DNA of 64,000 nt, taken from contig CAKUVI010000006.1 of assembly GCA_934699095.1 (NCBI GenBank), forward strand, positions 118,647 to 182,646. The letters are read 5' to 3'. This DNA comes from an uncultured Bacteroidales bacterium. Lineage in GTDB: Bacteria > Bacteroidota > Bacteroidia > Bacteroidales > WCHB1-69. The translations under genes and the position numbers were made by a program. Positions within the stretch are counted from its first letter, which is position 1; each line of letters opens with the position of its first letter. The notes beneath the pieces are model-generated. The model made no database searches, had not been told where the DNA came from, and was given only the letters and a program-made list of their open reading frames with translations. Shown here in pieces: positions 17,121 to 25,833 of this stretch.

Positions 17121-18215
17121 ATGTATCTCAAGAACATAAAACTCAGCAACTTCAAAAGCTACCACGAGGCCGAGTTCTCATTCAACAATAATGTCAACGG
17201 TGTTGTGGGACCGAACGGCAGTGGAAAAACAAACCTTTTAGATGCGGTGCATTATTTGTCGTTTGGCAAGAGCTGCTTCTCGGCCAAGGATGTGACATCG
17301 GTCAGACTCACCACCGACTTTTTCTCCATACATGGTGATTTCGAGGATGAAGAGTCGGGAAATGTCACACATGTGAGTTGCAGCTACAAGAACGGGGCAA
17401 AATCCATGCGGGCAAACAAGAAGGAATATTCCCGTCTCAGCGACCATGTGGGGCTCTTTCCGGTGGTCATGGTCTCGCCCTACGACAGTGATATTATCAA
17501 CGACGGCAACGAGGTCCGCCGCCGGTTTTTCGACAAGATAATATCACAGTTCGACAAGATTTATCTTCAGAATCTGATACATTACAAAAAACTCCTTCAG
17601 CAGCGCAACGCACTTCTGCGTCAGCAGATGGAGGAGGGCGGACTTGACCCTTCATTGCTTCAGGTTATTGATTATCAGCTTGTAGAAGACGGTAATCAAC
17701 TCTATTTTAAGAGAAAGGCTTTCATTGAAGATATACTGCCTATGTTCGTTGAGCATTACCGTCAGCTTTCGCATGGTGTTGAGGAAGTGGCTGTCGATTA
17801 TGAGTCTGGTTTACATGAGGTTTCATTTGAAGAAGGCCTTTCGAAAAGTTTTGCCGCTGATTCGAAATGCGGTTTCACCACTTTCGGCGTCCACAAAGAC
17901 GACTATTTGTTCACTATTGACGGCAATCCTGCGAAGCAGTTCGGCTCTCAGGGCCAGCAGAAATCGTTTTCGTTGGCTCTTCGTCTTTCGCAATTCGACT
18001 ATGCTTTCCGCCACAATCACAAAAAGCCCATCTTGCTTTTGGACGACATATTCGACAAACTTGACAGGACGAGGATATCTGCGCTTCTGAACATGGTTGG
18101 GCAGGATCATTTCGGACAGGTTATCATCTCTGACACTGATGAGACTCGAGTCAAGTCGATTCTTGACGAGCACGGCATCTCACATCAGATACACTCTATT
18201 GCGAGAAACATGTAG
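17121..18215 (+). CDS. recF: DNA replication and repair protein RecF
   Basis: An SMC-like ATPase that loads RecA at single-strand gaps with RecO and RecR. 364 residues, family length. Walker A GPNGSGKTN is near residue 33 and is preceded by LSNFKSYHEAEF. The ABC-type signature region is FGSQGQQKSFSLALRLSQ, and Walker B PILLLDDIFDKLD follows. ATG 17121 gives the canonical start MYLKNIKLSNFKS; the frame is open upstream, but that part would cross the terminator. Confidence 0.95.
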   Translation: MYLKNIKLSNFKSYHEAEFSFNNNVNGVVGPNGSGKTNLLDAVHYLSFGKSCFSAKDVTSVRLTTDFFSIHGDFEDEESGNVTHVSCSYKNGAKSMRANKKEYSRLSDHVGLFPVVMVSPYDSDIINDGNEVRRRFFDKIISQFDKIYLQNLIHYKKLLQQRNALLRQQMEEGGLDPSLLQVIDYQLVEDGNQLYFKRKAFIEDILPMFVEHYRQLSHGVEEVAVDYESGLHEVSFEEGLSKSFAADSKCGFTTFGVHKDDYLFTIDGNPAKQFGSQGQQKSFSLALRLSQFDYAFRHNHKKPILLLDDIFDKLDRTRISALLNMVGQDHFGQVIISDTDETRVKSILDEHGISHQIHSIARNM

Positions 18216-18365
18216 CATAACTTCAGATTTCTGCCAAAAAAGATTGGTGGATTCTGAGAATTCTATTATGGTAGCCTTGTAAGATGTTGATTATTTGATA
18301 AATAAAAAAATATCATTGAATGATTTTTGAATAAAAAAAAGTGTATCTTTGCAGTCAGAAAAAAC
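18216..18365. other. Intergenic region upstream of the tRNA pair
   Basis: No gene is seen. A TATCTTTG -7 box at 18344-18351, 15 nt before the first tRNA, is the likely promoter for both tRNA genes. Confidence 0.6.
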
Positions 18366-18439
18366 GGGATATAGCGTAGTCCGGTTATCGCGCCTGCTTT
18401 GGGAGCAGGAGGTCGCAAGTTCGAATCTTGCTATCCCGA
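18366..18439 (+). tRNA. tRNA-Pro (TGG)
   Basis: A 74-nt cloverleaf. The acceptor CGGGATA pairs with TATCCCG, the anticodon stem-loop CCTGCTTTGGGAGCAGG places TGG, and the T arm is CAAGTTCGAATCTTG. CCA is not encoded. Confidence 0.95.
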
Positions 18440-18452
18440 CAAAGAACGTTGC

Positions 18453-18526
18453 GGTTCCGTAGCTCAACTGGATAGAGCAGCTGCCTTCTAAGCAGCAGGT
18501 TTTGCGTTCGAGTCGCAACGGAATCA
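18453..18526 (+). tRNA. tRNA-Arg (TCT)
   Basis: A 74-nt cloverleaf. The acceptor GGTTCCG pairs with CGGAATC (one G-T), anticodon loop CTTCTAA gives TCT, and the T arm is TGCGTTCGAGTCGCA. It is 13 nt after tRNA-Pro and probably cotranscribed with it. Confidence 0.95.
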
Positions 18527-18534
18527 CACTGAAT

Positions 18535-18574
18535 AACAAGCACTTGCAATAATTATTGTGAGTGCTTGTTTTTA
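18535..18574 (+). terminator. Rho-independent terminator of the tRNA pair
   Basis: AACAAGCACT (18535-18544) pairs perfectly with AGTGCTTGTT (18561-18570), followed by TTT. Confidence 0.85.
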
Positions 18575-19009
18575 TGGTGAACTAATAGTGTAAATAACCA
18601 TCCAAAAGCATACCGTCATTGCCACTGAAAAGTGTAGGATTAAATTAATCCAAATTTTCTCCTTTACTTTCTTTGATAACCCCAAAGAAAATTGCGATTA
18701 AGCAAAAAGTAACATATAAACTGCTTTATAAAAACGTAGGTTTAATTGCAGCCAATATTTGTTGAGGCAACTGCGGGACGCGGTTGCGACATGCGTGTTT
18801 TTTTAAGCATTATTTGGTGGGACCTCTAATTATTTCTTTCTGACTAATAGCTTCTTACAAGCAAAAATCCATATATAATGGTATCTAAGATTCCCGTTTT
18901 AGCCAAGTGGCCGTCTTTAAATTTCGACGACGAAAATTCCGAACAACTCATTGTCGTTCAAAGAATTATTTGCAGCAGATTAGAATGGACTGTGAAACAG
19001 ACCAAACCG
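18575..19009. other. AT-rich intergenic region with a REP-like palindrome
   Basis: No convincing gene. It contains palindrome copy 2 at 18768-18786. An open frame from 18878 runs into the transposase relic, but its first 45 residues match nothing I recognise. Confidence 0.5.
18768..18786. repeat. REP-like palindrome, copy 2
   Basis: CAACTGCG-GGA-CGCGGTTG, an 8-bp stem with a G-T wobble. It has the same centre and layout as the copy at 61-79, and the stem differences keep pairing. Confidence 0.45.
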
Positions 19010-19547
19010 ACATACAAGAAGCAGGGCAACATCACCCTTTTTGACAACGACGAGACAATTGGTGAAGCCCAATTCGATGGGCAACCCTTTGGCCTGGCTC
19101 TCGTTCCGCGATTTCCTCGGACTGGCCAGTGGCGACAAGGTGCCCGACGAGAAAACGATATGGGCATTCAAGGAGAACAAGCTAATCAAGGAAGACAGGG
19201 GCGGCGAGAAGCGTTTCGGCTACAAAAACCACGCAAAAGTGGACAAGGGAAGCAAGTTCATCAAGAAAAGTGTTAAGAGGGTGATGCGGAGGTTGGGGAT
19301 GAAGGACAGGGTGATCAAGCGGAACACCAGAGGCAAGAAAATCAGCAAATGGCAGGAGACCATCAACAGGAAGAACTCGAAGCTGCGCGTGAGGGTGGAA
19401 CATGTGTTCGGGTTCATGGAAGAGAGCCTTCACGGAATGTCCAGCCGAGTGGTCGGCTTTGCGCGGAACGCGGCCTACAACACCCTGACAAACCTGGTTT
19501 ACAACCTGTGCCGTTACGAGCAAGTACTACGTCTTTGGATGAATTAA
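19010..19547 (+). pseudogene. IS5-family transposase relic with internal deletions and a frameshift
   Basis: Pieces of an IS5-type DDE transposase occur in the right order but with the middle missing. They are ITLFDNDETI in one frame, then in the +1 frame SMGNPL, SFRDFLGLASGDKVPDEKTIW, RFGYKNHAKVDKGSKF, and the C-terminal block VEHVFGFMEESLHG ... NLVYNLCRYEQVL. Compared with a full protein of about 330-450 residues, at least three internal segments have been lost while the downstream frame (19041-19547) stayed open. The catalytic triad cannot be complete. It lies about 200 bp left of attL. Confidence 0.75.
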
Positions 19548-19741
19548 CCAATTAAAAATCAAATAGTTGAACAAATATAAACAAAAATATATTAACAAAC
19601 TGTAAGCTTTTGGAAGTTTTCCATCTTATGTATAGAAATATGTTTTAATTTTGCAGCGTTGTTCGCTTATATTGATGTTTAACGGACTTCGCACCAAGGT
19701 CGGCGGCAACGCGAAGAAGTAAAAAATAGAATTCCCCTAAT
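19548..19741. other. Short AT-rich gap before attL
   Basis: Nothing certain is seen. A TTTTAATTTTGCAG stretch near 19649 resembles a weak promoter and is followed by a 15-codon open frame at 19676 (MFNGLRTKVGGNAKK) that may be chance. Confidence 0.35.
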
Positions 19742-19878
19742 GACAAATCCCAAAGAAATACACTTTGTCCCGTTTCTGTCCCGATTCTAAAACCAAAAAT
19801 CAGCAACCTACTTGCGTAAATTGCTGATTCTGATTGAGTTTCGGTCTTTTGCGGAGAGAGCGAGATTCGAACTCGCGG
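19742..19878. repeat. attL region: 137-bp imperfect direct repeat containing the tRNA-Ser 3' fragment
   Basis: It matches 63821-63956 over its whole length with about ten differences. The last 33 bp (19846-19878) are identical to 63924-63956. Within them, 19852-19878 is the complement of the 3' end of tRNA-Ser (T arm plus acceptor strand). The repeat also contains the tRNA-type terminator hairpin (ATCAGCAA ... TTGCTGAT) and a GACAAA/TTTGTC inverted repeat at its outer end. It marks the left junction of the prophage. Confidence 0.85.
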
Positions 19879-19971
19879 TTATATCGCCCCCTCCATATTG
19901 TCAAGATTATTTTTGCAAATATCTGAATGTTAATTATTTACAATTTTATCTTTTAGTCAAATTTGCATTGC

Positions 19972-19990
19972 TTTGTCTCATTTCTGTCTC
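19972..19990. promoter_or_regulatory. Possible integrase arm-type site
   Basis: TTTGTCTCATTTCTGTCTC inside the prophage is nearly identical to 63843-63861 in attR and 19764-19782 in attL. Recurrence near both ends is typical of recombinase or excisionase arm sites. Binding itself is inferred. Confidence 0.4.
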
Positions 19991-20007
19991 AGTACAAAGC
20001 AATAAAA

Positions 20008-20030
20008 ATAACTGATTTTCAATCAGTTAT
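20008..20030. terminator. Perfect inverted repeat, possible terminator or operator
   Basis: ATAACTGATT (20008-20017) and AATCAGTTAT (20021-20030) are separated by three bases. There is no T run, so an operator is as likely as a terminator. Confidence 0.35.
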
Positions 20031-20170
20031 CAGCATATTGATTTCGACGTTTTTACCGTGGTAAGAACGGCGTTTTTTATAATCTTTCAAAGAGCGTAAT
20101 TTTTTTTTCGTTGAATGCGGTTGTATTTGAAAAATAACTATCTTGCACCCAGCAAGTTACAACAAAAAAA

Positions 20171-20214
20171 TGCTGCAAAATTTGCTGCATTTTTTTGCTA
20201 CAAATTTTGCTGCA
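20171..20214. repeat. Four phased TGCTGCA repeats, operator-like
   Basis: TGCTGCA at 20171, 20183 and 20208 and TGCTACA at 20196, at 12- to 13-bp spacing, lie just upstream of the first prophage gene. The spacing places sites on about the same helical face, as expected for a regulator or initiator array. The 380-bp stretch 19879-20258 holds no gene. Confidence 0.5.
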
Positions 20215-20258
20215 AAAATACATAGTTTTTTGGAATTAACATTTTAAATTCCAGCCTT

Positions 20259-20573
20259 ATGGTAAAAAAAAATTACGTGCTCACAGAGCAGGCACTAAAG
20301 GTGCTAAAAAGACCTGATGTAAAACCGATGCTTATGGTATTTTTTAGAGTAAGAGATGCCAGAACCATTGATTCGTACATTGCAAACAACGTTCCGTATG
20401 GTCCGTTGATGAACATTCATGTCAAGGAACTGTTACAGTTTCTTGTACCCGATTTGCCCGAAAAGTCAATCTACCGCAGACTGACACCGGAAGAAGAGGA
20501 CGCACTAAACAGGACAATGCCGGAATACAAGCAAAGAAAACGCCAAAATGAACAAGATGGAGAAAACCATTAA
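20259..20573 (+). CDS. Small phage protein of unknown function
   Basis: 104 residues, basic C-terminus (YKQRKRQNEQDGENH). The core (RDARTIDSYIANNVPYGPLM, VKELLQFLVPDLPEKSIYRRL) is alpha-helical in character. It is the first gene of the left operon, directly behind the TGCTGCA array, so a regulatory role is possible but unproven. The next gene overlaps its end by 26 nt. Confidence 0.6.
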   Translation: MVKKNYVLTEQALKVLKRPDVKPMLMVFFRVRDARTIDSYIANNVPYGPLMNIHVKELLQFLVPDLPEKSIYRRLTPEEEDALNRTMPEYKQRKRQNEQDGENH

Positions 20574-20766
20574 GAAGGTGATGAACCACCTGCTATTACT
20601 GTCCAGCTACCTTGTCATCCTCAAGGTTCTCGGATGGCTGACAAAAGGATGGCTGTTCGCACTCGCCCCGCTGCTGGTAGTGGCGGCGGCGAGGCTTGCG
20701 GCCTTCACCGTATTACTCACACAATATATTATAGAGAAGCATGGGAGCAAGAAAAGCAATCAGTAA
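20548..20766 (+). CDS. Small membrane protein, holin candidate
   Basis: 72 residues with one long or two short hydrophobic helices (LLLLSSYLVILKVLGWL and LFALAPLLVVAAARLAAFTVLL) and a basic tail. Size, topology and position two genes upstream of the endolysin fit a holin. No family is recognised. It overlaps both neighbouring genes. Confidence 0.5.
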   Translation: MNKMEKTIKKVMNHLLLLSSYLVILKVLGWLTKGWLFALAPLLVVAAARLAAFTVLLTQYIIEKHGSKKSNQ

Positions 20767-20974
20767 GGAGCTGCGGCGGTTCCTGCCGCACGGCTACGGG
20801 CGGGTGCTGGCCGACGAGTTCGGCTGCAGCGTCAGCAAGGTCTATCACGTGGTGACGGGTCAGCTGACAGACTACCGCATCCTGGAAGCCCTGCTCGACA
20901 TCATAGAGAGGAACGCCGCCCTCGAAAGACGACTTGAACGGCGCACCAAAACCACCAAAACCAAGGAGCAATGA
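20741..20974 (+). CDS. Small helix-turn-helix-like phage protein
   Basis: 77 residues. LADEFGCSVSKVYHVVTGQLTDYRILEAL has the pattern of a helix-turn-helix, and the C-terminus is rich in Arg and Lys. It overlaps the endolysin gene by 4 nt (ATGA). A regulator of the lysis or early operon is a reasonable guess. Confidence 0.6.
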   Translation: MGARKAISKELRRFLPHGYGRVLADEFGCSVSKVYHVVTGQLTDYRILEALLDIIERNAALERRLERRTKTTKTKEQ

Positions 20975-21645
20975 TAAAGATATACAAGGACTGGAACTTC
21001 CCCGACACGCAGTATGTCCGGGAAGCGACCGAGAAGAGACAGATAGTGCTGCACCACACTGTCTCCGGCGACAGCGTGAACGGCGACATGTCGTGGTGGC
21101 TGCACACCACGGAGCGGGTGGCCACCGCCTACGTCATCAGCCGCGAGGGGCATCTGCACCGATGCTTCGATGACAAGTACTGGGCGTACCACCTCGGCCT
21201 CACCACCCACCACTTCGCCAAGTTCGGCCTCAACTACCGCAAACTCGACCCCCACGCCATCGGCATTGAGCTGGACAGCTGGGGCGCGTTGGTACAGCAC
21301 ACAGACGGGAAGTTCTACCCCGTCACAAGAAAGGACGGCAAGGTTGTCCCCAACCTCAAGTGCAAGGCCGTGCCGAACATATACGAGTACTGCTCCAACC
21401 AAAAGTACCGCGGCTTCCAGTACTACGAGCGGTACACCACGGCGCAGCTGGAAACCCTCAAGGATCTGCTCCGACACCTTATGGACACTCACCACATATC
21501 CCCCAACTACAAGAGCGACATCTGGAACGTCACCGCCCGCGCCCTCATTGGCGGCGAAGGCATCTTCGCCCACGCCTCCTTCAGGCAGGACAAGAGCGAC
21601 GTCCACCCGCAGGTGGAGCTTGACAACATGCTCAAAGCCCTATAG
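20971..21645 (+). CDS. Endolysin, N-acetylmuramoyl-L-alanine amidase
   Basis: 224 residues of the amidase_2/PGRP fold, cutting the bond between MurNAc and the peptide stem at lysis. Zinc ligands are visible in IVLHHTVSGD (first His) and, later, in HASFRQDKSDVHPQ. The substrate-cleft segments SWWLHTTERVATAYVISREG and HAIGIELDSWG match the family. There is no signal peptide, so it needs a holin for export. Confidence 0.85.
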   Translation: MIKIYKDWNFPDTQYVREATEKRQIVLHHTVSGDSVNGDMSWWLHTTERVATAYVISREGHLHRCFDDKYWAYHLGLTTHHFAKFGLNYRKLDPHAIGIELDSWGALVQHTDGKFYPVTRKDGKVVPNLKCKAVPNIYEYCSNQKYRGFQYYERYTTAQLETLKDLLRHLMDTHHISPNYKSDIWNVTARALIGGEGIFAHASFRQDKSDVHPQVELDNMLKAL

Positions 21646-21647
21646 CT

Positions 21648-22202
21648 ATGAAAGTTGACTGGAAGTGGTTCGCCATCGTGATGATGGCCGTTGTCATCGT
21701 CGCCCTGCTCCAGCGCGGCTGCAGGGGGCGCAGTGAGACCGTGCGTGTCACGACCGTCACGCGGACGGACACACTGCACGTCACGGACACGGTCTTCTTC
21801 CCCGCGCCGTACTTGGTGACGTACCCCGTCACCATGCCCGCCGACATAGACACGGCGGCGGTTATCCGCGACTACTACTCCAGGAAGAGCTACACCATCC
21901 CCTATGCGGACACCGCCGTGAAAGCCGTGACGGACATCATCGTCACGGGCAACGCCGTGGAGCGCGTCACGCTGGACTGGGAGCTGCTGAACAAGACCAC
22001 CGTGACCACAAGGACGGTGCGCACGGAGCCGAAACTGGCCGTCACCCTCGGCGGCGGGCTGACGTTCAGCATCCCCGACCGCAAGCCAGGCTTTGAGCTT
22101 GTCTTGGGCGTGAACATCCGGCGCAACCAAGTGTATGCCGGCTACGACTTCGTGAACATGACCCCGCGAATCGGCTGGCAGTACCAGATATTCAGAAACT
22201 GA
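21648..22202 (+). CDS. Membrane-anchored lysis-cassette protein (DUF6808-like), spanin candidate
   Basis: 184 residues. The single N-terminal membrane helix (FAIVMMAVVIVALLQ, residues 8-22) is followed by a Thr/Val-rich periplasmic domain ending in alternating hydrophobic strands (LAVTLGGGLTFSI, LVLGVNI, YAGYDFVNM). It starts 2 nt after the endolysin stop. Position and topology suggest a role in disrupting the outer membrane, but no classical Rz/Rz1 sequence is seen. Confidence 0.5.
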   Translation: MKVDWKWFAIVMMAVVIVALLQRGCRGRSETVRVTTVTRTDTLHVTDTVFFPAPYLVTYPVTMPADIDTAAVIRDYYSRKSYTIPYADTAVKAVTDIIVTGNAVERVTLDWELLNKTTVTTRTVRTEPKLAVTLGGGLTFSIPDRKPGFELVLGVNIRRNQVYAGYDFVNMTPRIGWQYQIFRN

Positions 22203-22223
22203 CCAAAAACCACAATATGCGAT

Positions 22224-25200
22224 ATGATTCCGAAAGACAAAATCGATGACGTGCTGTTCGCCGCCGACCTGAAGAAAGTGGCGGAGGATTGCGGCCTCAA
22301 ACTGCGGCGTGCCGGAGCGGTGCTCTATAAGGCGTGCTGCCCGTTTCATAACGAAACGGACGGCAGCTTCTTCGTGAACACCAACACCAACCGCTGGACA
22401 TGCTACGGCTGCGACCGCAGCGGCAACGCCATAGACCTCGTCATGGAGAAAAAGGGGCTGTCTTTCCCGGATGCGGTGAAGCTGCTGGCAGCGGAACACG
22501 GCATCACCATTGAGGAGCGCCAGCCCACAAAAGAAGAGGAAGAGCGGGAACGGGAACGGAGCGGCCAACTCATCATCCACGAGGAGGCTGCACACTTCTA
22601 CCAGCGGCGACTCAAAGAGAACCTCACAGCATTGGAATACGCAAGAAGCCGCTTCGATGACAAGACCATTGAGATTTTCCGCCTTGGCTATGCCCCACGA
22701 GAGCCAAGCGAACTCTACAGCCACCTGCGGCAGAAAGGCTTCTCTATTGAGGCTCTTGAAAAATGTAACCTCTTCAGAGAGCGCAAAGGCTTCATCCACG
22801 ACTTCTACCGAGACAGGCTGATGTTCCCCATCATCAACGCCAGGGGGGAGGTCGTCGCCTTCTCCGGCCGTGCGCTGCACCCGTCCGAAAACAACCCCAA
22901 ATATCTCAACAACTCCGAGAGTGTGACCTATACGAAAGGCTCCGTCCTTTTCGGGATGAACTTCGCTTTCCGCCACATCCGCAGTGCGGACATGTCGGTG
23001 CTGGTGGAGGGCAACGCGGACGTGGTGAAGATGCACCAGCTGGGCGTGTGCAACGTTGTCGCCACCTGCGGCACATCGCTGACGGACGAGCAGATCCGAC
23101 AGCTTGGCAAAGCCTCCAAGAACATCACCCTCATGCTGGACGGGGACGAGCCCGGACAAAAGGCCACGGACAAGAACGGAAGACGCCTTGTGGAATCCGG
23201 CCTCTACGTCTATGTGCTGACCATCCCCAAGGCGGAAGACGGCAGCAAGCAGGACCCCGACAGCTTCTTCACCTCCAAGGAGCATTTCGAGGAGTTCAAG
23301 GCTGAACACTCCAAAATGTTCCTCGTGGCGCTGGCCGAGTCAAAAAAGGAGGCCTGCGTAAACGACCCCATGACAAGGGCGAGGACGGTCAAGGACATCG
23401 CCAGGCTGTTCGCCGACCGCGACCCTGCGGAACGCGGCGAGCTGGCCAACCTGCTTGCACAGACAATCCCCGGCAAGACGTTGTGGAAGGACACCATCAA
23501 GCAGATAGACGACGAGAAGCGCAGGAAGGCGAAACTCGACAAGGACAATGCGAGGATGTCTCTCAAGGGAAAGACCCAAGAGCAAGAGGAACTGATACGG
23601 AAGTACGGGTTCTACATAGAGAACAACTGCTACTGGTTCTACTCCCTCAAGGGCGACAGCTTCTTCAAGGGGTCGAACTTCACCATGGAACCACTCTTCC
23701 ACATCGTCAGCACTATCAACGCCAAACGGCTCTACCGCCTCAAAAACGTGTACGGCAAAAGCGAGGTGCTGGAGTTCAGCCAGAAAGACCTCATATCGAT
23801 CGCCGCGTTCCGGCTGCGGTGCGAGTCGCTGGGCAACTTTTTATTTGAAGGCGGCGACCACGGCCTCAACAAGATAAAGGCCTATCTCTACGACAACACG
23901 AAGACCTGCCGCGAGGTCACACAGCTGGGTTGGCAGAAGCAGGGCTTCTTCGCCTGGTCGAACGGCATCACTGTTGACGGCGAGTTCCGCCCGCTCGGCG
24001 AGCTGGGCGTGGTGGAACACGAGGGGCAGCACTACTACATTCCTGCCCTCTCCTCGTTCTACAAGGAGGAGGACACACTGTTCCAGTTCGAGCGGAAGTT
24101 CGTCCACAGGGCGGGCGACATCAGCCTCTTCGATTTCACCGACAAGATGCTGAAAGTCTATGGAGACAACGCCATAGCCGGAATAGGTTTCTACTTCGCC
24201 ACGCTGTTCCGGGACATCATCATCGCGCAGCACCGTTTCTTCCCCATATTGAACATCTTCGGCCCGAAAGGCACGGGCAAGAGCGAGATGGCCGTCACGC
24301 TGCTGAAGCTGTTCGGCGACCTGCCCGTGGGCATCAACATGACCAACAGCACCGTGCCCGCGATGGCCGACCATGTGGCGCATACACGAAACACGCTGTG
24401 CCATATCGACGAGTACAAGAACTCCCTTGACTACGAGAAGATAGAGTTCCTCAAGGGGCTGTGGGACGGCGTGGGCAGAAGCCGCATGAACATGGAGAAG
24501 GACAGGAAGAAGGAGATGACCTCCGTGGACGCGGGCATCATGCTCACCGGGCAGGAGATGACCACCGCCGACAACGCTCTCTTCTCCCGCGTGCTCTTCC
24601 TCTCCGTGTCCAAGAAGGAGTTCTCGGAAAGCGAGCGTCTGCGCTTCGAGGATCTGAAACGCATAGAGAAGCAGGGCTTGACCCACATAACAAACCACCT
24701 GCTGAAGCTGCGCAGGAGATTCCTTGAAGATTATACAACGAGCTTCAACGAGGCCATATCGGACGTGCGCCCGCATATCAGCGCACAGGTGGAGGACAGA
24801 ATCCTCAAGAACTGGAGCGTGGTGCTCGCCGCCCTGCGGATAGTGACCCGCGAGGAGGAACTCCCTTTCTCATACGAGAAAGCGGTAAGGACATTTGCGG
24901 AGATGATAAAGCGGCAGAACGGCGACGTGGTGGCGGGCAACGAGGTGAGCGACTTCTGGAACGTCTATCAGGAACTCTTCAGCAGCGGTGTCATAGAGAA
25001 GGACTTTGACTTCCAAATCAAGACGGTGGAGGACTTGAAGACCAACACGCAGACGGTCAGCGGCTGCGTCAAGGTTCTGTTCATGAACCCCAACAGGATT
25101 TTCGGCCTCTACGCGCAGCAGAAGCGCAACGCCAACGAGAAACGGCTTCCCAAGGACTCGCTCAAATACTACCTCAAGAACTCGCCGGAGTATCTCGGCC

Positions 25201-25493
25201 AGCAGCAGAAGCGCTTCCGCCGCAACATGAAGAACCTGCAGGAGCGCGATTCGGTGAAGTACTTCCCCGGAGACGGCACGGAAGCACTGGAATACGAGCG
25301 GCCATACGCATGGTGCTTCAACTACGACATGCTCGCCGACGCCAACGAGCTGAACCTTGAGACCGACTACATGTGGCAGCCCAAGGGCGAGGTGAAGCCC
25401 CTCGCCCCGGAGCACCAAAACGGGATGGAGGAGCCCGAAAAGGGCAAACCTCCCGAACCGGAGGATAGCGTGGGAACGCTATTTCCTTATTAG
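22224..25493 (+). CDS. Fused phage DNA primase-helicase
   Basis: 1089 residues. The N-terminus is DnaG-like: a CHC2 zinc finger (C39, H42, C60, C63), a primase core with AFSGRALHP and PKYLNNSES, and a Toprim region with VLVEGNADVVKMHQLG and LMLDGDEPGQKA (about 258-312). A second ATPase module begins around residue 640, with Walker A GPKGTGKSE at about 680 and an arginine-rich helicase-like continuation. The fusion would prime and unwind at the phage origin. The CAAGACA repeat cluster follows immediately. Confidence 0.88.
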   Translation: MIPKDKIDDVLFAADLKKVAEDCGLKLRRAGAVLYKACCPFHNETDGSFFVNTNTNRWTCYGCDRSGNAIDLVMEKKGLSFPDAVKLLAAEHGITIEERQPTKEEEERERERSGQLIIHEEAAHFYQRRLKENLTALEYARSRFDDKTIEIFRLGYAPREPSELYSHLRQKGFSIEALEKCNLFRERKGFIHDFYRDRLMFPIINARGEVVAFSGRALHPSENNPKYLNNSESVTYTKGSVLFGMNFAFRHIRSADMSVLVEGNADVVKMHQLGVCNVVATCGTSLTDEQIRQLGKASKNITLMLDGDEPGQKATDKNGRRLVESGLYVYVLTIPKAEDGSKQDPDSFFTSKEHFEEFKAEHSKMFLVALAESKKEACVNDPMTRARTVKDIARLFADRDPAERGELANLLAQTIPGKTLWKDTIKQIDDEKRRKAKLDKDNARMSLKGKTQEQEELIRKYGFYIENNCYWFYSLKGDSFFKGSNFTMEPLFHIVSTINAKRLYRLKNVYGKSEVLEFSQKDLISIAAFRLRCESLGNFLFEGGDHGLNKIKAYLYDNTKTCREVTQLGWQKQGFFAWSNGITVDGEFRPLGELGVVEHEGQHYYIPALSSFYKEEDTLFQFERKFVHRAGDISLFDFTDKMLKVYGDNAIAGIGFYFATLFRDIIIAQHRFFPILNIFGPKGTGKSEMAVTLLKLFGDLPVGINMTNSTVPAMADHVAHTRNTLCHIDEYKNSLDYEKIEFLKGLWDGVGRSRMNMEKDRKKEMTSVDAGIMLTGQEMTTADNALFSRVLFLSVSKKEFSESERLRFEDLKRIEKQGLTHITNHLLKLRRRFLEDYTTSFNEAISDVRPHISAQVEDRILKNWSVVLAALRIVTREEELPFSYEKAVRTFAEMIKRQNGDVVAGNEVSDFWNVYQELFSSGVIEKDFDFQIKTVEDLKTNTQTVSGCVKVLFMNPNRIFGLYAQQKRNANEKRLPKDSLKYYLKNSPEYLGQQQKRFRRNMKNLQERDSVKYFPGDGTEALEYERPYAWCFNYDMLADANELNLETDYMWQPKGEVKPLAPEHQNGMEEPEKGKPPEPEDSVGTLFPY

Positions 25494-25833
25494 CCAGCAG
25501 TTTGGGAATCCGCGGAAACCCGAACCGCCTATTTTTTTGAAATATGAGTTCAACAGGGTAAGTCCATATTTTTTAACAAGAAATACAAGACAAACAAGAC
25601 AAAGCTGAAAATCAATGAGTTATGAACGGAAAAGTACAAGACACCTGCAAGACAGACGTAAGACGGAACAAGACAAAACGGCAGGGCGAAAATCCTGCGA
25701 GTACAACAAGACAGAAAAAGCGGTTTTGTCTTATATGTTATGTTTTTATAAGACAACAAGTTAAGTATAAAAACGGCTTTGTCTTGTACGGCAGAGCGGA
25801 AAATGTGAAACATCGGCGTAAATTTTAAAAAAT
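25494..25833. repeat. CAAGACA repeat cluster, candidate replication origin
   Basis: This 340-bp non-coding stretch contains exact CAAGACA heptamers on the plus strand at 25586, 25595, 25637, 25648, 25669 and 25707 and one on the minus strand at 25780-25786. Close variants occur at 25659, 25727 (minus) and 25749. The background is AT-rich. Iterons beside a primase-helicase are typical of phage origins; an operator cluster is the alternative. Confidence 0.55.

Noticed and set aside
18291..18539. 82-codon minus-strand open frame
   Set aside because: It runs through tRNA-Pro and tRNA-Arg; its IARFELATS-like text is the usual artefact of translating tRNA antisense.
19812..20015. 67-codon plus-strand open frame at attL
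   Set aside because: It translates the antisense of the tRNA-Ser 3' fragment and the junction; same artefact.
21507..23309. 600-codon minus-strand open frame across the endolysin, spanin and primase genes
   Set aside because: It spans three real plus-strand genes and reads as Val/Gly/Arg-rich antisense product.
23841..24776. 311-codon minus-strand open frame in the primase-helicase gene
   Set aside because: Antisense shadow of a gene with clear zinc-finger, Toprim and Walker motifs.
25586..25786. CRISPR array
   Set aside because: The CAAGACA units are 7 bp long, irregularly spaced and on both strands; no repeat-spacer pattern and no cas gene.
25622..25828. 68-codon plus-strand open frame over the CAAGACA cluster
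   Set aside because: Its sequence is dictated by the repeats, has no promoter or leader of its own, and resembles nothing.
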